Below are positions 24,862-31,311 of a DNA stretch of 64,000 nt, piece after piece (position 1 is the stretch's first letter; each line of letters opens with the position of its first letter). Position numbers and translations under genes: made by a program. The notes under the pieces are model-generated. The model searched no databases. It saw only the letters and a list, made by a program, of their open reading frames with translations, and was not told the DNA's origin. This DNA is from Myotis daubentonii (Eukaryota > Chordata > Mammalia > Chiroptera > Vespertilionidae), in assembly GCF_963259705.1 (NCBI RefSeq), contig NC_081844.1, positions 18,833,715 to 18,897,714 of the forward strand. Direction: 5' to 3'.

Positions 24862-27800
24862 AGGAAGACGAGGAAGAGGAGGAGGAGGCCCTCGCTCCTG
24901 GAGGGCCCTCCAGGGCTCCAGGAGAGGCTGCCACTTCTGAGGGTTCTGAGGGCAGTCCCCCCACTGATGGCCTTCCAAGCGAGGCAGCCGAGGATGGCCC
25001 TGCTGGCACGTCTGCCCTGTCACAGGCCTGCTTTCCCCGGAAGAGGGTCAGCAGCAAGTCATTGAAGGTTGGCATGATTCCGGCTCCCAAGAGGCTGTGT
25101 CTCATCCAAGAGCCCAAAGGTGAGTGCCAGCATCGGCGCAGAGCCCTGATTAGTCTTCTGCTTAGCACTTGAAGAGGACTTAGTGGTACTTGGTTGTGGA
25201 ACAGGTAGAGACATTGCCTGCCTGTTAACCAGCTGACCCCTCTTACCTTTCCACCTCTGATTCCACCTGCGTACCTGGACATTACCTCCCAAATCCTCCT
25301 CAACATAGGGTTCTTCGGTTTTGTGTGTTTTTCCCTAAAACAGTCCTAGTAGTTTTGTATACCACTGCCAGTGTGTGTGTGAAACTCACTTTTCCAGTTG
25401 GTCTAATGAAGCGCTCTAAAGAGACTCTGCCGAGTAGGCTTTGGCTTCTAGCATCCCACATGTTGCCCAGGGCCTCCCTTATTGCTCGGATTCCAGCAGG
25501 TTAGCCCTGGCTGTGGGAGAACTGGCCTGGGTCATCTCAGCTGTTTCTTGCCCATGGCCTTGGGGGAAGGAGGGATACCCAGCCTTCTGAGCCAAGGAAG
25601 GCCTGGGGTAGTGACACTTGCTTTGTAACCCCGTGAGGTGGGAGGACATGGGACGGGGCTGGTCTCATGCATCCATTAGCAGGAGCCATGTGCTCTGTGG
25701 AGGTCATCTCCTGCTCTCCTGTGTTAAGTTTCTTGAGGTACAATTTGCCAGCAATAAAATGCATCTCTTTTAAGTGGACAGTTTGAGGAGTTTTGGTAAA
25801 TGTGTATAGGCACGAACCCACCAGTATAGTTGAGCTGGAGCCTGTCCCCAGAAAGTGTCTACAGTCCCCTCTCCTACCCAGCCCCCAGCAACCACTGACT
25901 GTTTTCTGGCCTTGCCTTGTCTAGGCTCAGTAAGTGGAATTCTATTATTTGTGGCCTTTTGATGTGCTGGTCATGGCCCAGGCTGCTCCTCATGGCCCTA
26001 CCCATCCAACTGTCCACACAGCCAAGCCCGGGTTGTGCTTCAAGTGTGGGACTGATGCTGCGATGCTTGCGTGTAAGGTGGCGGTGGTGGTAAACAGTGC
26101 CCCGTCATTTGTCACCTGTGTTGTTCTATGTTATTGAGACATTTACCCCCAGCAGTGTTAATATAGCTTCCCACTAGCAGAACAGTCCCGTGGTTTGTGT
26201 TTGTTAATTTTGGCATTGCAATGGATTGCTAGCTGTTCTGCTGAACTCTTACTGAGGTGGTGGTAGCATATCCAAATGCTTAAGTATTTCCTTCCTGGGG
26301 GGAAAGTGGAGTCCTTTCTATTTCGGAATCTCTCAGTTCTTGAATTGAGTGTTTGATGAGACAAAACAAGGCCTGCTGATCTCCCCTTCATCACCAAATA
26401 ATAATAACAATAATAATATGATTTGGAGCTTTGTATAAGAAGCACAATTGTTTTTGCAGGAAAGTTCTGTGTGGATTTTAATTCTTTTCAATAGGATAAT
26501 CACAATGATACTGGAAGGCATACATAGCATTGCACATAGTTCATTTGTGAAGCAACGTGTAGTCCTGTAGTCATGGAACATGAGCCACGTGTTTGGTCCT
26601 TCATCATAAACATGGGCATCTTATTTTTAAGGACGTTCTCCACAGCAAGGAGCCCTCAGTTGAGCCCCTGTGTTCAACCTCTGTGCTTCATAGTTACACA
26701 GTTCCTGAAAGGAGCCAAGCCAAGCAACTGGCCTTGTGCATGTCGTAGCCACCTTCTGTCAGCAGAAGGGCTATTAGCCAAAATTGTAGAACCCTAATTT
26801 TTTCTCAGAAATATGGGGAAAGCACATATCCTATATAATAAAAGCCTAATATGCTAAGTGTCCAACCGTTCAACAAGTTGCTATGACATGCACTGACCAC
26901 CAGGGGACAGACACTCCGACTGGTAGGTTAGCTTGCTGCTGGGGTCCAGCCATTCGGGACGGGGCGAGATGGACCACACACGCCCTAGAGCCTCTAGAGC
27001 CCTTCCGCAGCCTCTCCCCGGCCCCGATCATGCACTGGCAGGGTCCCTTGGCCTGGCCTGTGGGGATTGGGCCAAAACTGGCTCTCCAACATCCTTGGAG
27101 GGGTCCTGGGTTGCAAGAGGGCAGTTCTGAGGTGAAGCACCCCAAAATCAGGCTCCCTTCTCTCCGGTTCCGGGTGTCACCCAAGAACCGCCACTGCCAA
27201 GTGACCGCAGCTCAGCAGCTCCTGCGTTGAGCATCTGCCCCCTGGTGGTCAGTGCACATCATAGCTATGGCCAGTTGCTTAGACATATATCCTATCTAAT
27301 AAAAGAGAAACATGGGAATTAGCATACGACTGCTATCCTTCCCATTGGCTAATCAGGGCAATATGCAAATTAACTGCCAGCCAAGATCGCGGCCGGCAGC
27401 CAGGCAGCTTAAAGTGAATATGAGGCTTGCTTGCTTCAGTGACGGAGGACTCCAATGTTCCCTGCCTGCCACTGCAGGCCTCTGAGCTGCAACTCTAAGC
27501 AACTATGTTACAAAAATAGAAGCTAAACAAAACTCCAGAAACCTGCTTTAGTCCTTCGGGCTTCAGCCAGCAGGATCACAACATTGTTTCAAATACAGAA
27601 GGTAAACAAAGGCCAGAAACCTGCTTTCAGCAGCACAGGCCTCAGAGCTGGAGCCAAGCCTCAAAGCTAAAGCTGGCCCAGAATAAAAAAAGAAAAAAAG
27701 GAGCGGTTGGGAGCTTCAGTCACTCGCCAGCCTGAAAACAGCCCTCAGCCCCTCACCCAGACTGGCCAGGCACCCCAGTGGGGACCCCCACCCTGATCCA

Positions 27801-29446
27801 GGACACCCTTCAGGGCAAACCAGCCGGCCCCAACCCGTGCACCAGGCTCTATCCTATATAGTAAAAGGGTAATATGCCTCCCAGCACCGGGATCAGTGTG
27901 ACGGGGCAGCGCCCAAACCCCCTGATCGCCCTGTGGCTCTGTGTGTGACAGGGGGCGGGGCCACAACCTCCCTATCCGCCCTGCTCTGTTCGTGACAGTG
28001 GAAGGCGCCCCAACCCCCTGATCAGCCCTGCTCTGTGCCTGATAGGGGGAGCTCCCCAACCCCCTGATCGGCCCTGCTCTGTGTGTGACAGGGGGCAGCG
28101 CCCCAACCCCTTGATCGGCCCTGCTCTGTGTGTGACGGGGTAGAGCCATAACCTCCCCATCGGCCCTGCCCTGAGTGTGAGAGTGGTGGCGCACCAACCC
28201 CCTGATCGGCCCTGCTCTGTGGTTATTAGAGGGCGGTGCCCCAACCCCCTGATCCGCCCTGCTCTGTGTGTGACAGGGGACAGTGCCCCAACTCCCCTAT
28301 CGGCCCTACTCTGTGAGTGACAGGGGGGAGCTCCTCAACCCCCTGATCGGCCCTGCTCTGTGCGTGACGGGGGGAGCTCCCAACCCCCTGATGGGCCCTG
28401 CTTTGTGCGTGACAGGGTACAGAGCCCCAACCCCCCTGATGGGCCCTGCTCTGCGTGTGACAAGGGGCAGCGCCCCAACCCCCTGATTGACCCTGCTCTG
28501 TGCGTGACGGGTGGCACCGCAACCTCCCCATCGACCCTGCTTTGAGTGTGACAGGGAGCGGTGCCCCAACCCCCCAATCGGCCCTACCCTGAGCGTGACT
28601 GAGGGTGGCATCACAACCTCCCAATCCCCCTGCTCTGTGCATGACAGGGGGCAGCACCCCAACTCCCCAATCGGCCCTGCTCTGAGCCCGACCAGGGGCT
28701 GCACCTAGGGATTGGGCCTGCCCTCTGCCACCCGGGAGCAGGCCTAAGCCAGCAGGTCATTATCTCCTGAGGGGTCCCAGACTGCGAGAGGGCACAGGCC
28801 GGTCTGAGGGACCCCCCCTCCCCCCCGAGTGCACAAATTTTTGTGCACCAGGCCTCTAGTATATATAATAAAGAGCTAATATGCTAATTAGACTGAACAG
28901 CAGAATGACCGTCCAGACAGCCTTCCGGACAACCATCTGGATGACCTTCCAGATAAAACCCAGGCTGTGAGGGGCTGCATGGGCCGAGCCCTTTGCATGA
29001 ATTTCATGCATCGGGCCTCTAGTATATATTTCTTTTGTCTTCCAGTTCACGAACCAGTTCGTATCGCCTATGACAGGCCTCGGGGTCGTCCTGTGTCCAA
29101 AAAGAAGGTGAGTGTGACTCTGAGTCCTTGTGTGAATTTGTCATAGTCTCAAAGGGCACTGAGGCTTGTGATTAAGCTGTACTTATGCTTCAGACTGGGT
29201 GTAAATGTACAAAGCACAACAAATGCCTTTTCTCTTCAGCAGCTTTTTAAAACAATCTATTTAGCTTTGACCAAAGCACAGAAGGGTAGTCCATTTAACA
29301 GGTAGTTGAGGCTTGATATGTGCAATGGAATGGGGAGATGAACAAGTAATGTCTCGGTCCTCAAGAGGTTCAAATTTAGTGGGCTGTAAGTGTTTTTTTG
29401 TATTTTATTTTTATTAATCCTCACCCGACATGCTTTAACTAGAAGA

Positions 29447-29502
<56 letters not shown>

Positions 29503-29931
29503 CAATGTGAGAGAGAAACATTGATCAGTTGCCTTCCGTACGTGCCCCAACCAGGGATTGAACCTGCAACTCAGGTATGTGCCCTGACCATCCATTCACC
29601 CCAGCTGTTCTTTTCTAGGCCTGGGAGAGCATGACTGGCACCCCTTGTCATGTCAGTGGCAGGTTCCATCTCCTCTGTTCTTAGGTCATTTCCTGATGGT
29701 AGCTGGCGCCCCCGGGCTAGCAGCTCCTGGCCATCGTTCCCCTGGCCTTCAGCCTGCACTATCCCTCCTGCACTGCTGTTTGGCCCTTCTTCCTGCCCCA
29801 GCCAACATCAAGCTCCTCCCTCCTTTGCATCCCTCCTTTAATGCCCTGCAGATGGACTTCGGTCCATCATCCTGTCAAGACCCCCTCACCTCCCGGCTCC
29901 CCCAGATTCAGTCAGTATCTCATGCACACGC

Positions 29932-29976
<45 letters not shown>

Positions 29977-31127
29977 CTGCTTCATACCTCAGAGTGTACT
30001 TCCCTTCCTGTCACTGAACTCTTAGTGACTGTCTAGGTTGTTCTGTCCCTTCTAGGTTGAGAACTGGGAAGGTGACCATGGCTTGATGGTGAGTGTTTGG
30101 GGAGTCAGGGTGTCAGTGCTGGACCATGCTGGAGACTCTCGCTCTGGGCATTTGCTGCACCCACATGTTGCACTCTACTCTTTCCTTAGAAACCCAAGGA
30201 CTTTGACTTCACCCAGCAAAAGCTGACCGACAAGAACCTGGGGTTCCAGATGCTGCAGAAGATGGGCTGGAAGGAAGGCCACGGCCTGGGCTCCTGTGGG
30301 AAGGGCATCAGGGAGCCCGTTGGCATGTATGCATCAGGCACTTGGGGCTGGGGAGGGAGGTGAGGTGTTGTGCCTGTGCCTAGAAGAAGAGGCTTCCTTT
30401 GGAATTCTGGTCCTAAGTCCTTGCACCTGCAGCCGAATTTTTGGTTCCCCTCATGGTGAAAATGGTTTAAAGTTGGCAGTTTTTTGGTGTGTGTGTGGGT
30501 GGGGAGGTTGTTTTATTTTTTGTTTTTAGTGAAGGGAGTCTTCAGATGAGATGAGAAGCAGACATTTCCATAGGCAATTGGTCACCCTGCTCCTTGCCGT
30601 GCTTGTGCAGACTTTTTAAATGGCTTCTTGGCCCCTGGCATTTTGGCCACATTGTCATAAAAGCTGAGTGGTGATTCTAGGTAGTTACACCAAGGAGCAC
30701 ATTTCCTTTTCTGGAAATCCATATGCAGCCCTGCCACGGGGCAACCTGCTAATTGGTTAAGTCCAGCAGGCATTTATTTCATTGATAACTAAGATTAGCA
30801 CCCGTGGGGGGATGGGCTTTCTGCTGTAATCCAGGCTCCTGAGCACCTGCCAGGTGAGTGCCCTGTTCCTGTGGGGATCCCATCTACACTTTCCCTCTCC
30901 TTTGCGGCCACATACTTCTGTCCATTCTGATTGCTCAAGCCATTTCCAGTCTCTTGGTGGCCAGGTCTGGGTGCAGGTGTGGCTAACTCTCCGTTTTGCT
31001 CCTTAGGGGTACGGCCTCCGAAGGGGAGGGGTTGGGCGCCGAAGGGCAGGAGCACAAGGAAGACACGTTTGACGTCTTCCGTCAGAGGATGATGCAGATG
31101 TACAGACACAAACGGGCCAACAAATAG
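6800..31127 (+). CDS. SUGP2: SUGP2, complete coding region in nine exons
   Basis: Joining 6800-6920, 10837-12441, 16499-16619, 17457-17944, 18959-19070, 24605-25119, 29046-29107, 30190-30326 and 31007-31127 gives 3282 nt, 1093 residues plus stop, with every junction GT-AG and in phase. The protein matches mammalian SUGP2 (formerly SFRS14) from end to end as I recall it; the human protein is about 1082 residues. Domains: a short N-terminal [10 protein letters not shown] segment; a long central region (about 41-575) ending in a conserved helical part; SURP1 at about 577-640; SURP2 at about 783-835; 27 acidic residues at 884-910; basic nuclear-localisation-like stretches ([15 protein letters not shown]); and a G-patch from about 1022 ([18 protein letters not shown]) to the C-terminus, RHKRANK. 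SURP and G-patch modules are typical of spliceosome-associated proteins, so a nuclear RNA-processing role is inferred from family. The start ATG follows a spliced 5'UTR and fits the family N-terminus. The acidic tract is longer than I recall for human. Confidence 0.96.
6921..8165. other. SUGP2 intron 2, unique sequence
   Basis: No repeat or exon recognised, apart from an AT-rich microsatellite-like stretch at 8105-8170. Confidence 0.5.
8170..8294. mobile_element. Tc1/mariner-type MITE, 125 bp
   Basis: Inverted ends TAGGGTGCCCCCCAAAATA and (rc) TAGTGTGTCCCCCAAAGATA, flanked by TA on both sides. Confidence 0.65.
8378..8650 (+). mobile_element. Ves SINE with expanded (CT)n
   Basis: Full length with a perfect 15-bp duplication AAGAAAGTTTGGGGA (8363-8377 and 8651-8665). 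An internal (CT)n lies at 8541-8585. Confidence 0.93.
8666..9549. other. SUGP2 intron 2, unique sequence
   Basis: Nothing recognised. Confidence 0.45.
9563..9776 (+). mobile_element. Ves SINE
   Basis: Head CCTGGCCATCGTGGCTCAGT, tail ATCAATAAACATATTTTAAA, duplication AAAGTTAGAAAG on both sides. Confidence 0.9.
9790..10240. other. SUGP2 intron 2, unique sequence
   Basis: Nothing recognised. Confidence 0.45.
10278..10488 (+). mobile_element. Ves SINE
   Basis: Head CCTAGCTGGTTTGGCTCAGT, duplication AAATCCAGRTT on both sides, with an internal deletion after the B box. Confidence 0.88.
10837..12441 (+). CDS. SUGP2: SUGP2 exon 3, large central exon
   Basis: The acceptor TTATTTCAG ends at 10836 and the donor GATG|GTAAGG is at 12441/12442. 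This 1605-nt exon encodes residues 41-575: a low-complexity charged N-terminal half, then the conserved block from about [17 protein letters not shown], rich in helices, of unassigned function. The frame is open throughout. Confidence 0.95.
12560..12763 (-). mobile_element. Ves SINE
   Basis: Reverse-oriented; ends GAGCCACACCAGGCACGGCT (rc of the head) and begins with CCTCACCCAAGGATA. Confidence 0.85.
13231..13500 (+). mobile_element. Ves SINE nested in the tail of an older one
   Basis: Inserted with duplication AAAAGCAATG (about 13219-13228 and 13501-13510). Confidence 0.88.
13527..13735 (+). mobile_element. Ves SINE, second nested insertion
   Basis: Head CCAGCCAGCGTGGCTCAGTG. Duplication AAAATATCCTC on the left and AAATATATCCTC on the right. 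Confidence 0.87.
13860..13892. repeat. Poly-C tract followed by (CA)n
   Basis: 16 C in a row, then a short CA repeat. Confidence 0.95.
14191..14213. repeat. Poly-G tract (23 G)
   Basis: An uninterrupted run in SUGP2 intron 3. It can form a G-quadruplex on the + strand. Its length is likely unreliable in the assembly. Confidence 0.95.
14675..14952. mobile_element. Tc1/mariner/pogo-type MITE, 278 bp
   Basis: Inverted ends CAGTGGGGCCTTGACTTA at both termini (the right one as rc) with flanking TA at 14673-14674 and 14953-14954. No transposase frame. Confidence 0.85.
14955..16498. other. SUGP2 intron 3, right part
   Basis: AT-rich, with old L1-like fragments possible at 15870-16200. No exon recognised. 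Confidence 0.4.
16499..16619 (+). CDS. SUGP2: SUGP2 exon 4, start of SURP1
   Basis: The acceptor GTCCTAG ends at 16498 and the donor TACTG|GTAGGT follows 16619. It encodes [18 protein letters not shown] to LLKEDPAYW, the first half of SURP1, and ends phase 2 inside a Trp codon. Confidence 0.95.
16620..17456. other. SUGP2 intron 4
   Basis: No repeat or exon recognised. Confidence 0.5.
17457..17944 (+). CDS. SUGP2: SUGP2 exon 5, end of SURP1 and Ser/Pro linker
   Basis: The acceptor ATTATATAG ends at 17456 and the donor GACG|GTGGGT follows 17944. It completes SURP1 ([17 protein letters not shown]), then encodes a basic segment ([14 protein letters not shown]) and a Ser/Pro-rich linker. Ends phase 1. 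Confidence 0.95.
17945..18958. other. SUGP2 intron 5
   Basis: Unique-looking, with a poly-G/C-rich run at 18469-18487. No exon recognised. Confidence 0.5.
18959..19070 (+). CDS. SUGP2: SUGP2 exon 6, start of SURP2
   Basis: The acceptor TTTTGTAG ends at 18958 and the donor CTATG|GTATGT follows 19070. It encodes [19 protein letters not shown], the first SURP2 helices. As with SURP1, an intron splits the Trp codon at the same point of the module. Confidence 0.95.
19071..20125. other. SUGP2 intron 6, left part
   Basis: Unique-looking. Nothing recognised. Confidence 0.45.
20136..20386 (-). mobile_element. Ves SINE
   Basis: Reverse-oriented, with duplication TTTCATCAGYCCTT on both sides. Confidence 0.88.
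20846..21062 (-). mobile_element. Ves SINE
   Basis: Reverse head ACCACTTAGCCACACCAGCC; tail AAAAATATATTCTATTGAC. Confidence 0.87.
21066..21280 (-). mobile_element. Ves SINE, diverged
   Basis: Reverse head AACTGAACCATCAGCCAGGG and body CCTCCTGTATGCATCC. Confidence 0.8.
21338..21532 (+). mobile_element. HeliBat-type non-autonomous Helitron
   Basis: ATATATAAAAGGCTGATAG left part and a right end with hairpin TGCATGAA-T-TTCGTGCA then GGGCCTCTAG, with host T following. Confidence 0.85.
22062..22234 (-). mobile_element. Ves SINE
   Basis: Reverse-oriented; ends ACCACTGAGCCACACCAGCT. Confidence 0.87.
22248..22458 (-). mobile_element. Ves SINE, young subfamily
   Basis: Perfect 13-bp duplication CACTGTGTATACT (22235-22247 and 22459-22471). 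The left copy follows the preceding SINE directly. Confidence 0.93.
22472..22688 (-). mobile_element. Ves SINE
   Basis: Reverse-oriented; ends CTGAGCCAAACTGGCTAGAA. Confidence 0.88.
22794..22835. repeat. (TA)n microsatellite
   Basis: About 20 AT dinucleotides at the A-rich (tail) side of a reverse SINE. Confidence 0.95.
22836..23029 (-). mobile_element. Ves SINE
   Basis: Reverse-oriented, with duplication CCAGCAATGTC on both sides of the SINE plus (TA)n unit. Confidence 0.9.
23556..23815 (-). mobile_element. L1 3' region fragment
   Basis: TTAGTTTCAGGTATACAGCA and AAAGTGATCCCCCAATAATT are typical of the reverse strand of mammalian L1 3' ends. Confidence 0.6.
24061..24604. other. SUGP2 intron 6, right end
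   Basis: Unique-looking. No repeat recognised. Confidence 0.45.
24605..25119 (+). CDS. SUGP2: SUGP2 exon 7, end of SURP2 and acidic tract
   Basis: The acceptor TTTTCCCCAG ends at 24604 and the donor CAAAG|GTGAGT follows 25119. It finishes SURP2 ([17 protein letters not shown]), then 27 consecutive acidic residues encoded at 24807-24887, then a Ser/Pro region and the basic segment [20 protein letters not shown]. Confidence 0.95.
24807..24887 (+). repeat. SUGP2: (GAG/GAA)n triplet tract coding poly-Glu
   Basis: 27 codons in a row are GAG or GAA with a single GAC. This is an in-frame purine triplet repeat inside SUGP2 exon 7. Confidence 0.95.
25120..25720. other. SUGP2 intron 7, left end
   Basis: Nothing recognised. 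Confidence 0.45.
25725..26170 (-). mobile_element. Old L1 fragment
   Basis: TGAGGTACAATTTGCCAGC, AATGCATCTCTTTTAAGTGG and AGCAACCACTGACTG resemble reverse-strand L1 3' sequence. Confidence 0.5.
26171..26828. other. SUGP2 intron 7, unique sequence
   Basis: Nothing recognised. Confidence 0.45.
26829..27289 (+). mobile_element. HeliBat-type Helitron A, no right end
   Basis: Starts TCCTATATAATAAAAGCC after host A. It carries the CACTGACCACCAGGGG motif and its inverse CCCCTGGTGGTCAGTGCAC near the end. No hairpin or CTAG end is seen before the next left end. Confidence 0.75.
27290..27851 (+). mobile_element. HeliBat-type Helitron B
   Basis: Starts TCCTATCTAATAAAAG and ends GTGCACCAGGCTCTA, a decayed form of the family right end. 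Same family as the inverted element at 1-454. Confidence 0.8.
27852..28859 (+). mobile_element. HeliBat-type Helitron C with minisatellite
   Basis: Starts TCCTATATAGTAAAAGGG. The right end has the perfect hairpin GTGCACAAA-TT-TTTGTGCAC (28829-28848) and CAGGCCTCTAG with host T at 28860. Confidence 0.85.
27894..28705 (+). repeat. Minisatellite, about 17 units of about 48 bp
   Basis: The core CCCCTGATCGGCCCTGCTCT is followed by a GTGTGTGACAGGGGGCAG-like spacer. It lies inside Helitron C. Several long antisense open frames arise from the repeat and are not treated as genes. Confidence 0.93.
28861..29022 (+). mobile_element. HeliBat-type Helitron D, abutting exon 8
   Basis: Begins ATATAATAAAGAGCTAATAT (left TCC lost) directly after Helitron C. 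The right end has the perfect hairpin TGCATGAA-T-TTCATGCA (28994-29010) and GGGCCTCTAG ending at 29022, 23 bp before SUGP2 exon 8. Confidence 0.88.
29046..29107 (+). CDS. SUGP2: SUGP2 exon 8
   Basis: The acceptor TTTTGTCTTCCAG ends at 29045 and the donor AAGAAG|GTGAGT follows 29107. It encodes [21 protein letters not shown] and ends phase 0. A Helitron right end lies only 23 bp upstream of the exon. Confidence 0.95.
29411..29610 (-). mobile_element. Ves SINE with (GA)n
   Basis: CCTCACCCGACATGC start, (AG)n at 29450-29499, then CATTGATCAGTTGCCTTCCG; the head is diverged. Confidence 0.8.
29934..29973. repeat. (CA)n microsatellite
   Basis: About 20 CA units in SUGP2 intron 8. Confidence 0.95.
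30056..30088 (+). other. SUGP2: Candidate 33-nt cassette exon of SUGP2
   Basis: The acceptor GTCCCTTCTAG ends at 30055 and the donor GATG|GTGAGT follows 30088. Between phase-0 exons 8 and 9 it would add [11 protein letters not shown] without breaking frame. No expression evidence. Confidence 0.4.
30190..30326 (+). CDS. SUGP2: SUGP2 exon 9, G-patch
   Basis: The acceptor TTTCCTTAG ends at 30189 and the donor GGCAT|GTATGC follows 30326. It encodes [18 protein letters not shown] through the G-patch core [16 protein letters not shown]. The Cys in GSCGKGI is Leu in the human protein as I recall it. Confidence 0.95.
30327..31006. other. SUGP2 intron 9
   Basis: Nothing recognised. Confidence 0.45.
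31007..31127 (+). CDS. SUGP2: SUGP2 exon 10, stop codon
   Basis: The acceptor GCTCCTTAG ends at 31006. It encodes [13 protein letters not shown] to [15 protein letters not shown], with TAG at 31125-31127. The stop is followed at once by GTATGT, a possible donor for a 3'UTR intron. Confidence 0.95.
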
Positions 31128-31311
31128 GTATGTGCATGAGCTGGAACGTTGGGCGTCCTGCCTAAGCTGGCATTTTGATATGCAGCGACGGTTCCTCCAC
31201 AAAAGTTGGTGTTCCCCACACTCCAAAACCAGACCTCAAAATACAAAAAAATACAAAAAAAAAAAAATCAAGTCTCGGGATGCGGATGTTGTCCCCCCTC
31301 TCACCTTCCAG

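Noticed and set aside
27745..28704. Antisense open frames of 132-150 codons with repeating motifs
   Set aside because: They exist in overlapping frames across the minisatellite of Helitron C, have no family, and follow from the repeat composition.
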